This document shows, piece after piece, positions 7,400 through 13,241 of a stretch of DNA of 14,060 nt. The position numbers and the translations under genes were made by a program. The stretch covers positions 1 to 14,060 of the forward strand of contig JAODAY010000210.1 in NCBI GenBank assembly GCA_025463665.1, written 5' to 3'. The notes beneath the pieces are model-generated. The model did not search any database. It worked only from the letters and a program-made list of their open reading frames with translations, and had not been told where the DNA came from. Position 1 is the first letter of the stretch. Each line of letters starts with the position of its first letter. This DNA is from Microbacteriaceae bacterium. GTDB lineage: Bacteria > Actinomycetota > Actinomycetes > Actinomycetales > Microbacteriaceae.

Positions 7400-8809
7400 A
7401 TGACCCAGCGAATGGATGCACCCACTTCTCCTCCGCGGAGAAAGAAGAAGATCGACAAATCCCACTGGCTCTACATCGCAGTGGTCGTTGCCGTCGCCGC
7501 GGGCATCGCCGTCGGATTGGCCGCGCCGGAGTTCGCCCGCGGGCTCAAGCCGATCGGAACGGGTTTCGTCTCGCTGATCAGCATGATGATCTCTCCGATC
7601 ATCTTCTGCACGATCGTGATCGGTGTGGGCTCGATCGCCAAGGCCGCCACCGTGGGCAAGGTCGGCGGTCTCGCACTCGGCTACTTCATCGTGATGTCGA
7701 CCTTCGCGCTGGGCATCGGAGTCGTCGTCGGCAATATCATCCAGCCGGGTAATGGACTCAACATCGGCTCGGCGACGTACGACACGTCCGAACTCGAGGC
7801 CGCGTCCACCTCCGACTTCCTCCTCGGCGTCATCCCCGAGTCGCTGTTCTCGTCCCTCACCGACGGGAGCATTCTGCAGACCCTGTTCGTGGCGCTGCTC
7901 GTCGGGTTCGCCCTGCAGAAGATGGGCACGAAGGGCCAGCCCATTCTCGGTGCCATCCGCCAGCTTCAGGTGCTGGTATTCCGCATCCTCGCCATGATCA
8001 TGTGGGTCGCTCCGATCGGTGCATTCGGCGCGATCGCAGCGGTCGTGGGTGAAACCGGCGTCGCCGCGCTCATGGCCCTCGGAACGCTCATGCTGGCCTT
8101 CTATCTGACCTGCGCGATATTCATTGTGGTGGTGCTCGGCTCGCTGCTGAGACTTGTTACCGGCGTCAACATCTTCCGGATGATGCGCTACCTCGGTCGC
8201 GAATACCTGCTCATCGTCTCCACCTCGTCGAGCGAGGTCGCGCTCCCCCGCCTGATCGCCAAAATGGAGCACCTCGGCATCTCCAAGCCCGTCGTGGGTA
8301 TCACCGTGCCCACGGGGTACTCGTTCAACCTCGACGGCACGGCGATCTACCTCACCATGGCGTCGCTGTTCATCGCGAGCGCGATGGGGACCCCGCTCTC
8401 GGTGGGTGAGCAGGTGTCACTGCTGCTGTTCATGATGATTGCGTCGAAGGGTGCGGCCGGCGTGACCGGTGCCGGCATCGCGACGCTCGCCGGGGGCCTG
8501 CAGGCTCACCGCCCCGACCTCGTCGATGGCGTGGGCGTGATCGTCGGGATCGACAGGTTCATGTCGGAGGCCCGCGCACTGACCAACTTCACCGGGAACG
8601 CCGTCGCCACGGTGCTCGTGGGCACGTGGACGAAGGAGATCGACAAGGAGCAGGTCGAGCGGGTCTTGTCGCGCCAGGACCCTTTCGACGAGAAGACGAT
8701 GAGCACGGACGCCCACTCGAGCGTCGAGTCCTCCGACTCCCCCCAGCATGAATCAGGCGACACCGCTACCGCCGTGGCGCAGGGTGGCCGCACGCCGGCC
8801 CGCATCTAA
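7400..8809 (+). CDS. dctA: C4-dicarboxylate:cation symporter (DAACS family)
   Basis: A 469-residue inner-membrane transporter that imports succinate, fumarate or malate with protons or sodium. Family motifs are clear: STSSSEVALPRL (274-285), the serine-rich re-entrant loop; PTGYSFNLDGTAIYL (304-318); SKGAAGVTGAG (349-359); and GIDRFMSEARALTNFTGN (383-400), whose Arg and Asn residues line the substrate and cation sites. The N-terminus has a basic run (PRRKKK, 12-17) before helix 1. About 50 C-terminal residues beyond the core are Ser/Asp/Glu-rich and probably cytoplasmic. The ATG at 7400 is favoured by a GAGGA seven bases upstream; the ATG at 7412 is an alternative. The divergent CitA/DcuS-type kinase gene next door suggests substrate-induced expression. 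A glutamate/aspartate carrier of the same superfamily is possible but fits less well. Confidence 0.93.
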   Translation: MTQRMDAPTSPPRRKKKIDKSHWLYIAVVVAVAAGIAVGLAAPEFARGLKPIGTGFVSLISMMISPIIFCTIVIGVGSIAKAATVGKVGGLALGYFIVMSTFALGIGVVVGNIIQPGNGLNIGSATYDTSELEAASTSDFLLGVIPESLFSSLTDGSILQTLFVALLVGFALQKMGTKGQPILGAIRQLQVLVFRILAMIMWVAPIGAFGAIAAVVGETGVAALMALGTLMLAFYLTCAIFIVVVLGSLLRLVTGVNIFRMMRYLGREYLLIVSTSSSEVALPRLIAKMEHLGISKPVVGITVPTGYSFNLDGTAIYLTMASLFIASAMGTPLSVGEQVSLLLFMMIASKGAAGVTGAGIATLAGGLQAHRPDLVDGVGVIVGIDRFMSEARALTNFTGNAVATVLVGTWTKEIDKEQVERVLSRQDPFDEKTMSTDAHSSVESSDSPQHESGDTATAVAQGGRTPARI

Positions 8810-8826
8810 AGGTCGCTCGTCGACGA

Positions 8827-8862
8827 CGAACGACGGCCCCGCCAGACTGGCGCCGTCGTTCG
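8827..8862. terminator. Bidirectional hairpin terminator between dctA and rocD
   Basis: A perfect 11-base inverted repeat, CGAACGACGGC (8827-8837) and GCCGTCGTTCG (8852-8862). The 14-base loop holds a further GCCAG/CTGGC pair, so the whole can fold into one long hairpin with a CCC bulge. It lies between the stop of dctA at 8809 and the stop of the convergent rocD at 8870, just where a shared terminator is expected. No T-run follows on either side, which is common in high-GC actinobacteria. Confidence 0.75.
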
Positions 8863-8869
8863 ATCGGCG

Positions 8870-10084
8870 TCAGGCGGGCAGTTCGGCGAGTACCGCCTTC
8901 AGCTGCTCGACCGCGAAGTCGATGTCGTCGTCGGATGCCACGATCGGGGGCGCGAAACGGATCGTCGAGCCGTGCGTGTCCTTCACGAGCACGCCGCGTT
9001 CGGCGAGCGCCTCGCACACCGCGCGCCCCGTCGCGAGTGCGGGGTCGATGTCGACCCCGGCCCACAAGCCGACGCCCCGCACCTCGAGCACACCGTGCCC
9101 GATCAGCGAGCGGAGCCCCGACTGCAGGCGTTCGCCGAGCACGCGGGCGCGCTCCTGCATCTCGCCGGTCTCGAGCAGCTCGACGACCGCGAGGCCGACG
9201 GCGGCCGCGAGCGGGTTTCCGCCGAAGGTGGAGCCGTGCTGGCCGGGCTTCAGCACCCCGAGCACATCGGCGTTGCCGACGACCGCGCTGACCGGCAGGA
9301 TTCCGCCACCGAGCGCCTTGCCGAGGAGGTACAGGTCGGGCACGACGCCGGCATTGTCGCACTGGAATGTCGCACCCGTGCGGCCGAGCCCGGACTGGAT
9401 CTCGTCGGCGATGAACAAGACGTTCTTGCGCGTCGTGATCTCCCGCACCGCGGGCAGGTAGTCGGCGGGCGGAACGACGATGCCGGCCTCACCCTGGATC
9501 GGTTCGATGAGCACGGCGACGGTGTTCTCGTCGATTGCCGCCTCGATGGCTGCGGCGTCGCCGTAGGGAACACTGACGAACCCCGGTGTGTACGGCCCGA
9601 AGTCGGCGCGCGCCTCCTCGTCGTTGGAGAAGCTGATGAGCGTCGTCGTGCGGCCGTGGAAGTTGCCGTCGGCGACGATGATCATGGCCTTGTTCGGCTG
9701 CACGCCCTTGACCCGGTAGCCCCAGGCTCGAGCGACCTTGATGCCCGATTCGACGGCCTCGGCGCCCGTGTTCATGGGCAGCACCATGTCTTTGCCCGCG
9801 AGCCGGGCGAGGGCGGTGACGAACGGGCCGAGCTGGTCGTTGTGGAAGGCGCGACTCGTCAGGGTGATGCGATCGAGCTGGTCCTTCGCCGCCCTGATGA
9901 GAGCCGGATGCCCGTGTCCGAAGTTGACCGCAGAGTAGGCGGCGAGGCAGTCGAGGTAGCGACGACCGTCGACGCCCGTCACCCATGCGCCCTCGCCGTG
10001 GCTGACGACGACTTCGAGCGGGTGGTAGTTGTGGGCCGCGTGCTCGTTCTCCTGCGCGAGGAAGTCGGCCGACGTGTCGATCAT
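8870..10084 (-). CDS. rocD: Ornithine aminotransferase
   Basis: A 404-residue class III PLP aminotransferase that transfers the delta-amino group of ornithine to 2-oxoglutarate, giving glutamate-5-semialdehyde and glutamate. Numbered from the ATG at 10084: NYHPLEVV near the N-terminus, DGRRYLDCLAAYSAVNFGHGHP (about 39-60), MNTGAEAVES (104-113), NFHGRT (141-146), FIADEIQSGLGRTG (224-237, Asp227 holding the PLP ring nitrogen) and LLGKALGGG (253-261, Schiff-base Lys256). These fit ornithine rather than acetylornithine or 4-aminobutyrate aminotransferases. The ATG forms an ATGA overlap with the stop of the upstream gene, which decides the start over the GTG at 10108. The neighbour is predicted to produce ornithine, so the two work in sequence in arginine breakdown. 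Confidence 0.95.
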   Translation of the reverse strand: MIDTSADFLAQENEHAAHNYHPLEVVVSHGEGAWVTGVDGRRYLDCLAAYSAVNFGHGHPALIRAAKDQLDRITLTSRAFHNDQLGPFVTALARLAGKDMVLPMNTGAEAVESGIKVARAWGYRVKGVQPNKAMIIVADGNFHGRTTTLISFSNDEEARADFGPYTPGFVSVPYGDAAAIEAAIDENTVAVLIEPIQGEAGIVVPPADYLPAVREITTRKNVLFIADEIQSGLGRTGATFQCDNAGVVPDLYLLGKALGGGILPVSAVVGNADVLGVLKPGQHGSTFGGNPLAAAVGLAVVELLETGEMQERARVLGERLQSGLRSLIGHGVLEVRGVGLWAGVDIDPALATGRAVCEALAERGVLVKDTHGSTIRFAPPIVASDDDIDFAVEQLKAVLAELPA

Positions 10085-10917
10085 CGTCGGAGTTCCAGCG
10101 TGCAGCACTTCACTCCTCCCCCACCGAGCAGCAGTTCCGAGAGGTCGACGCCGATGGGGTTGTACCCGCGTTCGCGCAGCTGCCTCTCGAAGTCCTTCGC
10201 ACGGGAGGCTATGACGACGTTGTAGCCGTCGCTGTAGGAGTTGAGTCCGAGAACCGCGGCGTCCTCCTCGGTCGCGAGGATAGCGTCGGGGAACAATGCG
10301 CGCAGCGTGACGAGCGACTGCTCGTCGAAGGCGCTCTCGAGGTAGGCGATGTTGGTGTCGTCGAGCACCGCGATGGCGGTGTCGAGGTGATAGAAGTTCG
10401 GGTTCACGAGGTTGAGGGTTACGACCTCGCGCCCGTAGATGCCAGCGAGCTCGGCGTGGCTGTTCGAGGCGCTGCGGAACCCGGTGCCCGCGAGGATCAC
10501 GCCGCCGACGAGCAGAAAGTCGCCCTCTCCCTCGTTGATGTTCTGCGGTGCGCGCACGTCGAAATCATTGGCCGCGAACCAGTCCATGTAGGCGGGGCCC
10601 TCCGGTTGGCGTTCCGGGTGCGTGAAGCTGGCGCCGTAGGCGATGTTGTCGATGATGAATCCGCCGTTGGCCGCGTAGACCATGTCGGGCAGTCCGTCGA
10701 CCGGGTCGATGAGCTGCACGTCGAAGCCGAGGCCGATGTAGGTGTCGTACAGCGTCTGCCACTGCGCGACCGCGAGGGACGTGTCGGTCGGGATCGCCGG
10801 GTCCTTCCACGGGTTGATGCGGTACACGACGGTGAAGAACTCAGGGCGGCACATGAGAACCGTGCGCTTGGTCGCGATGCGCTCGGGCATCACGGCAGAA
10901 GTCTCGGTGAGGGTCAT
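10081..10917 (-). CDS. ddaH: Guanidino-group modifying enzyme: candidate arginine dihydrolase (commonly annotated dimethylargininase)
   Basis: A 278-residue enzyme of the DDAH/amidinotransferase fold, taking the ATG at 10917. Visible features: VVYRINPW (30-37), DMVYAANGGF (78-87, Asn84), INEGEGDF (127-134, Glu131 and Asp133), NPNFYHLDT (172-180, His177) and GGGGVKCC near the end (Cys271, the probable nucleophile, and Cys272). DDAH and arginine deiminase normally carry Asp/Glu where Asn84 sits. The INPW motif and the Asn/Glu/His/Cys set with similar spacing resemble cyanobacterial arginine dihydrolase (ArgZ/AgrE), which converts arginine directly to ornithine, CO2 and two NH3. This is recalled family knowledge, not an alignment. 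Its stop overlaps the rocD start, and rocD uses ornithine, which favours that reaction. A start at 10890 is possible; the purine run before 10917 is too close for an ordinary ribosome site. Confidence 0.85.
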   Translation of the reverse strand: MTLTETSAVMPERIATKRTVLMCRPEFFTVVYRINPWKDPAIPTDTSLAVAQWQTLYDTYIGLGFDVQLIDPVDGLPDMVYAANGGFIIDNIAYGASFTHPERQPEGPAYMDWFAANDFDVRAPQNINEGEGDFLLVGGVILAGTGFRSASNSHAELAGIYGREVVTLNLVNPNFYHLDTAIAVLDDTNIAYLESAFDEQSLVTLRALFPDAILATEEDAAVLGLNSYSDGYNVVIASRAKDFERQLRERGYNPIGVDLSELLLGGGGVKCCTLELRR

Positions 10918-11020
10918 TCCCCTAGTTTCACACGCACCATATGGCACGCAATCGCCGTGCTGCGCAGGTATCTCGCGTAATTGACCGCGCTGACGCACGA
11001 TTGTGTTTTACGGTGGGCAG
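10918..11020. promoter_or_regulatory. Divergent regulatory region between the arginine operon and the Lrp-type gene
   Basis: 103 bases with lower G+C than the flanking genes. A dyad GCACG-N7-CGTGC lies at 10944-10960 and a second, CGCG-N8-CGCG, at 10974-10989. Either could be an operator for the adjacent Lrp/AsnC protein. A weak forward promoter may be TTGACC at 10981-10986 with TGTTTT 17 bases later. On the minus strand a TATGGT element is a possible -10. None is certain. Confidence 0.4.
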
Positions 11021-11458
11021 ATGGACAGTCTCGACTACGGAATCATCGACCAACTCCGCCTCAATGCGCGCGCCGGCTACGGCGACATCGGCGACGTCAT
11101 CGGGCTCTCCGCCTCCGCCGTCAAACGCCGAGTCGACCGGCTCGTCTCAGACGGCGTCATCCGTGGTTTCACCATTCAAGTCGACCCTGCCGTCGAGGGA
11201 CTGTCGACCGAGGCGTATGTCGAGCTGTTCTGTCGCGGCACCGTGGCACCCGACGAGCTGCGGCGCATCCTCTCGGGCATTCCGGAGGTCGTCGACGCCG
11301 GCACCGTCACGGGCTCGGCCGACGCCATCGTGCATATGCGGTCGCGCGACATCGCCTCGCTCGAAGACGCTCTCGAGAGAGTGCGCGTGGCGCCGAACGT
11401 CGACCACACCAGGAGCGCCATAGTGCTGTCGAGACTGATCAACCGCCCCCACGACTGA
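11021..11458 (+). CDS. Lrp/AsnC-family transcriptional regulator
   Basis: A 145-residue regulator of normal family length. Residues about 3-60 form the winged helix-turn-helix (LDYGIIDQLRLNARAGYGDI, then IGLSASAVKRRVDRLVSDGVI, the recognition helix and wing). Residues about 65-140 form the RAM domain that binds amino acids and drives octamer formation. The ATG at 11021 is preferred because it places the first HTH helix at the usual distance; a GTG at 11003 would add six residues without a ribosome site. The gene is divergent from the arginine-enzyme/rocD pair with about 100 bases between, the common layout for a local Lrp-type activator. Arginine, ornithine or lysine is a plausible effector, by context only. 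Confidence 0.93.
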   Translation: MDSLDYGIIDQLRLNARAGYGDIGDVIGLSASAVKRRVDRLVSDGVIRGFTIQVDPAVEGLSTEAYVELFCRGTVAPDELRRILSGIPEVVDAGTVTGSADAIVHMRSRDIASLEDALERVRVAPNVDHTRSAIVLSRLINRPHD

Positions 11459-11482
11459 CTGCCCCTCCCCTCCACCCACGAA

Positions 11483-11537
11483 GCGGGGCAACAAAACGCT
11501 CGCCGCACGGCCCAAACACAGCCGAAGTTTGCCCCGC
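11483..11537. terminator. Long-loop inverted repeat between convergent genes
   Basis: GCGGGGCAA (11483-11491) and TTGCCCCGC (11529-11537) are exact inverted copies separated by 37 bases. They lie in the 123-base gap between the Lrp-type gene and the convergent aldo/keto reductase gene. The position suits a bidirectional terminator, but the loop is long and no T-run is clear. It could also be a dispersed intergenic repeat. The rest of the gap shows nothing else. Confidence 0.4.
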
Positions 11538-11581
11538 GGCATCCAGCCCCGTCGCCGACGCCGACCTCCCGACGCGCTGCG

Positions 11582-12415
11582 TCAGTGGCCGCTCACGTCG
11601 GAGTCGACCCCCGCGCTCTCGCCGCCCGAGAATTCGCCGAGCGTCGCCATCTCGGCGTCGCTCAGCGTGAAGTCGAACACCTCGAGGTTGTGCGCGAGCC
11701 GCTCGGAATTGCGCGACTTCGGGATCGCCACGAGTCCCTGCTGCACGTGCCAGCGCAGCACGATCTGCGCGGGGGTTCGGTCGTGAGCCTCGGCGAGCGC
11801 GGTGAGGCGCTCGTCACTCAACAGGTCCGTGCCGGGCGCCAGCGGACTCCACGACTCGGTGACGATGCCGAATCGTTCGTTCGCTGCGCGCTGCTCCGCC
11901 CGCACGACGACGGGGTTGAGCTCGATCTGGTTGACGGCGGGGGTGATGCCGGTCTCGCCGACGAGCCGCTCGAGGTGGGCCGGCTTGAAGTTGGAGACGC
12001 CGATCGAGCGGGTCTTGCCCTCCTCGAGCAGCCGGGCGAAGGTGCGGAAGGTCGAGACGTATTCGTCGCGGCCGGGCAGCGGCCAGTGGATGAGCAGGAG
12101 GTCGACGTAGCCCAGCCCGAGCCGGTCGAGGGAGGCGTCGAGCCCGGCGATGGCGCGGTCGTTGCCCTGGTACGCGCCGTCGAGCTTGGTGGTGACGAAG
12201 AGTTCGTCACGGGGCACTGCGGATGCCGCGATGCCGGCACCGACGCCCGTCTCGTTGCCGTACTTCGCGGCGGTATCGATGTGGCGGTAGCCGATCTGGG
12301 TGGCATCAGCGATTACCTTCTCCACCTCCTCGTCGTCGAGTGGCCAGGTGCCGAGGCCGATCTGCGGAATGGAATGGCCGTCGTTCAGGGCGATGCGCGG
12401 GGCGAGAGAAACCAT
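11582..12415 (-). CDS. Aldo/keto reductase (2,5-diketo-D-gluconate reductase-like, AKR5-type)
   Basis: A 277-residue NADPH-dependent cytoplasmic oxidoreductase with the TIM-barrel AKR layout. The catalytic tetrad is visible: Asp47 in RHIDTAAKYGNE, Tyr52 in the same stretch, Lys77 in FVTTKL and His110 in LLLIHWP. The AKR signatures GVSNFKPAHLERL and the cofactor-binding IPKSRNSERLAHN are also present. Such proteins reduce small aldehydes and ketones; the physiological substrate is not predictable here. The ATG at 12415 is chosen because the first AKR strand (IALNDGHSIPQIGLGTW) starts straight after it. The frame continues open upstream to 12823, but that stretch is antisense to the next gene and its promoter. 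The gene is convergent with the Lrp-type regulator and divergent from the membrane-protein operon. Confidence 0.93.
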   Translation of the reverse strand: MVSLAPRIALNDGHSIPQIGLGTWPLDDEEVEKVIADATQIGYRHIDTAAKYGNETGVGAGIAASAVPRDELFVTTKLDGAYQGNDRAIAGLDASLDRLGLGYVDLLLIHWPLPGRDEYVSTFRTFARLLEEGKTRSIGVSNFKPAHLERLVGETGITPAVNQIELNPVVVRAEQRAANERFGIVTESWSPLAPGTDLLSDERLTALAEAHDRTPAQIVLRWHVQQGLVAIPKSRNSERLAHNLEVFDFTLSDAEMATLGEFSGGESAGVDSDVSGH

Positions 12416-12433
12416 GTCGCCCAGCCTCGCAGA

Positions 12434-12447
12434 TTCCGGGGCCGGAA
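12434..12447. promoter_or_regulatory. Perfect dyad TTCCGG-GG-CCGGAA upstream of the aldo/keto reductase
   Basis: Two 6-base arms around two bases, 19-32 bases before the reductase start on the minus strand and just upstream of the -35 of the divergent operon. It could be an operator for either gene, or chance in G+C-rich sequence. Confidence 0.3.
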
Positions 12448-12461
12448 GGCCAGTCTCCCCC

Positions 12462-12489
12462 TTGACACCACCGTTTGTATTGCTACAAT
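12462..12489 (+). promoter_or_regulatory. Near-consensus sigma-70-type promoter of the membrane protein-gntR-nagB operon
   Basis: TTGACA at 12462-12467 is a perfect -35 box. TACAAT at 12484-12489 matches five of six -10 bases, with a 16-base spacer. It lies about 40 bases before the first ATG of the operon in a locally A/T-rich stretch, and it is the clearest promoter in the window. Confidence 0.85.
12475..12488. promoter_or_regulatory. Candidate operator dyad over the -10 box
   Basis: TTGTA (12475-12479) and TACAA (12484-12488) are perfect inverted arms around TTGC, covering the end of the spacer and most of the -10 box. A protein bound here would block RNA polymerase. The GntR-type repressor encoded second in the operon is the natural candidate, as YtrA-type regulators commonly repress their own operon. 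Confidence 0.55.
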
Positions 12490-12517
12490 GGTACATACGA
12501 CACACAACGTTTGAGAA

Positions 12518-12524
12518 AAGAAGG
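12518..12524 (+). promoter_or_regulatory. Strong ribosome binding site of the small membrane protein
   Basis: AGAAGGA close to optimal distance before the ATG at 12530; the best Shine-Dalgarno sequence in the window. It confirms that this small gene is real. Confidence 0.7.
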
Positions 12525-12529
12525 ATCCC

Positions 12530-12856
12530 ATGGACGTCGGAGCGTGGTCCGTCAGCACCGCTGCATCCACAGGGCTGTTCGTTGCCCTCTGCCTCACCTT
12601 CATTCCGGCGTATGCGCGGTGGCGTGCGCGCCGACACGCGGCGCAGATCGGGGTCGACCTGCCGTCGCACCTCGAGCGCGTCGTCGGCGCTCGCCTGATG
12701 GCCCGTGAGCGCTGCCGCACGATCGGTGGCATCGTCTTCATCGGCGCCGCCGCGCTCGTCTCCATCGTCACCCGGCCGCAGCGGCACCTCGCCCGCCGGC
12801 TCTGGCAGAACCTCCGCTGGCACGACACCGCCGACGCCGCGACGGACGCCGCCTGA
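12530..12856 (+). CDS. Small two-helix membrane protein of unknown function
   Basis: A 108-residue protein that I do not recognise. It has a hydrophobic segment at about 10-28 (TAASTGLFVALCLTFIPAY) followed by a very basic stretch (ARWRARRH), a middle part of about 35 residues (GVDLPSHLERVVGARLMARER), a second hydrophobic segment at about 64-82 (TIGGIVFIGAAALVSIV), and a basic tail ending in ADAATDAA. The positive charges imply that the loop and tail lie in the cytoplasm next to the membrane. The start is secure: AGAAGGA precedes the ATG by about five bases, behind a strong promoter. Its TGA overlaps the gntR ATG by one base, so the two are coupled. It may work with or sense the same stimulus as the regulator; nothing more can be said. 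Confidence 0.85.
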   Translation: MDVGAWSVSTAASTGLFVALCLTFIPAYARWRARRHAAQIGVDLPSHLERVVGARLMARERCRTIGGIVFIGAAALVSIVTRPQRHLARRLWQNLRWHDTADAATDAA

Positions 12857-13239
12857 TGCTCACCATCGACCCCAGGTCGGCGACGCCGCCGTTCGAGCAG
12901 TTGCGCCTGCAGTTCATCGAGCAGGTGCGCGGCGGCGAGCTCGCGGCGGGAGCGAAGCTGCCGACGGTGCGCCGCTTGGCCGACGATCTCGGGCTCGCGC
13001 CCAACACCGTGGCCCGCTGCTATCGCGAGCTGGAGCGCGACGGCTTCATCGAGACGCGTGGCCGCAACGGCTCATTCGTGAGCGCCCAGGGCGACGCGAC
13101 GGAACAGCAGGCGCAGGTGGCGGCGCGTGCCTATGCCGACCGGGTGAGCCAGCTGGGAGTGTCACCCCACGTCGCCCTGGGCTACGTCGAGGCGGCCCTC
13201 AGGCCGGATGCCGCGGCCTCCGCCGCGGCGGGGCGCTGA
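12856..13239 (+). CDS. GntR-family transcriptional regulator, YtrA subfamily
   Basis: A 127-residue regulator. Residues about 8-75 form the GntR winged helix-turn-helix (FEQLRLQFIEQVRGGELAAG, KLPTVRRLADDLGLAPNTV, then YRELERDGFIETRGRNGSFV). Only about 45 residues follow, rich in Ala/Gln, enough for the two short dimerisation helices typical of the YtrA subfamily. There is no room for the FCD or UTRA effector domains. YtrA regulators usually repress operons encoding membrane transport proteins together with the regulator. Here the partner is a small membrane protein instead. The ATG at 12856 overlaps the preceding stop (TGATG), and nagB begins two bases after this stop. A dyad over the operon's -10 box is a likely binding site. 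Confidence 0.93.
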   Translation: MLTIDPRSATPPFEQLRLQFIEQVRGGELAAGAKLPTVRRLADDLGLAPNTVARCYRELERDGFIETRGRNGSFVSAQGDATEQQAQVAARAYADRVSQLGVSPHVALGYVEAALRPDAAASAAAGR

Positions 13240-13241
13240 CG

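Noticed and set aside
7245..7421. Extension of the sensor kinase by 59 residues upstream
   Set aside because: The ATG at 7244 has a good ribosome site and is followed by the first membrane helix. The extension is Cys/Arg-rich and overlaps the dctA start.
7241..8272. A 343-codon open frame on the minus strand opposite dctA
   Set aside because: It is a His/Asp/Arg-rich antisense shadow of a membrane transporter gene; it also overlaps the divergent promoter region.
8972..10225. A 417-codon open frame on the plus strand opposite rocD
   Set aside because: It is antisense to rocD, whose PLP-binding motifs and ATGA coupling are clear. No motif was seen in the antisense product.
12416..12823. Extension of the aldo/keto reductase by 136 residues
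   Set aside because: It runs antisense through a strong promoter and the small membrane-protein gene, and the reductase domain starts at the ATG at 12415.
12705..13241. Extension of the nagB frame upstream, suggesting a fusion protein
   Set aside because: The added part is out of frame with the membrane protein and gntR and has no recognisable domain. The NagB domain starts at the ATG at 13242.
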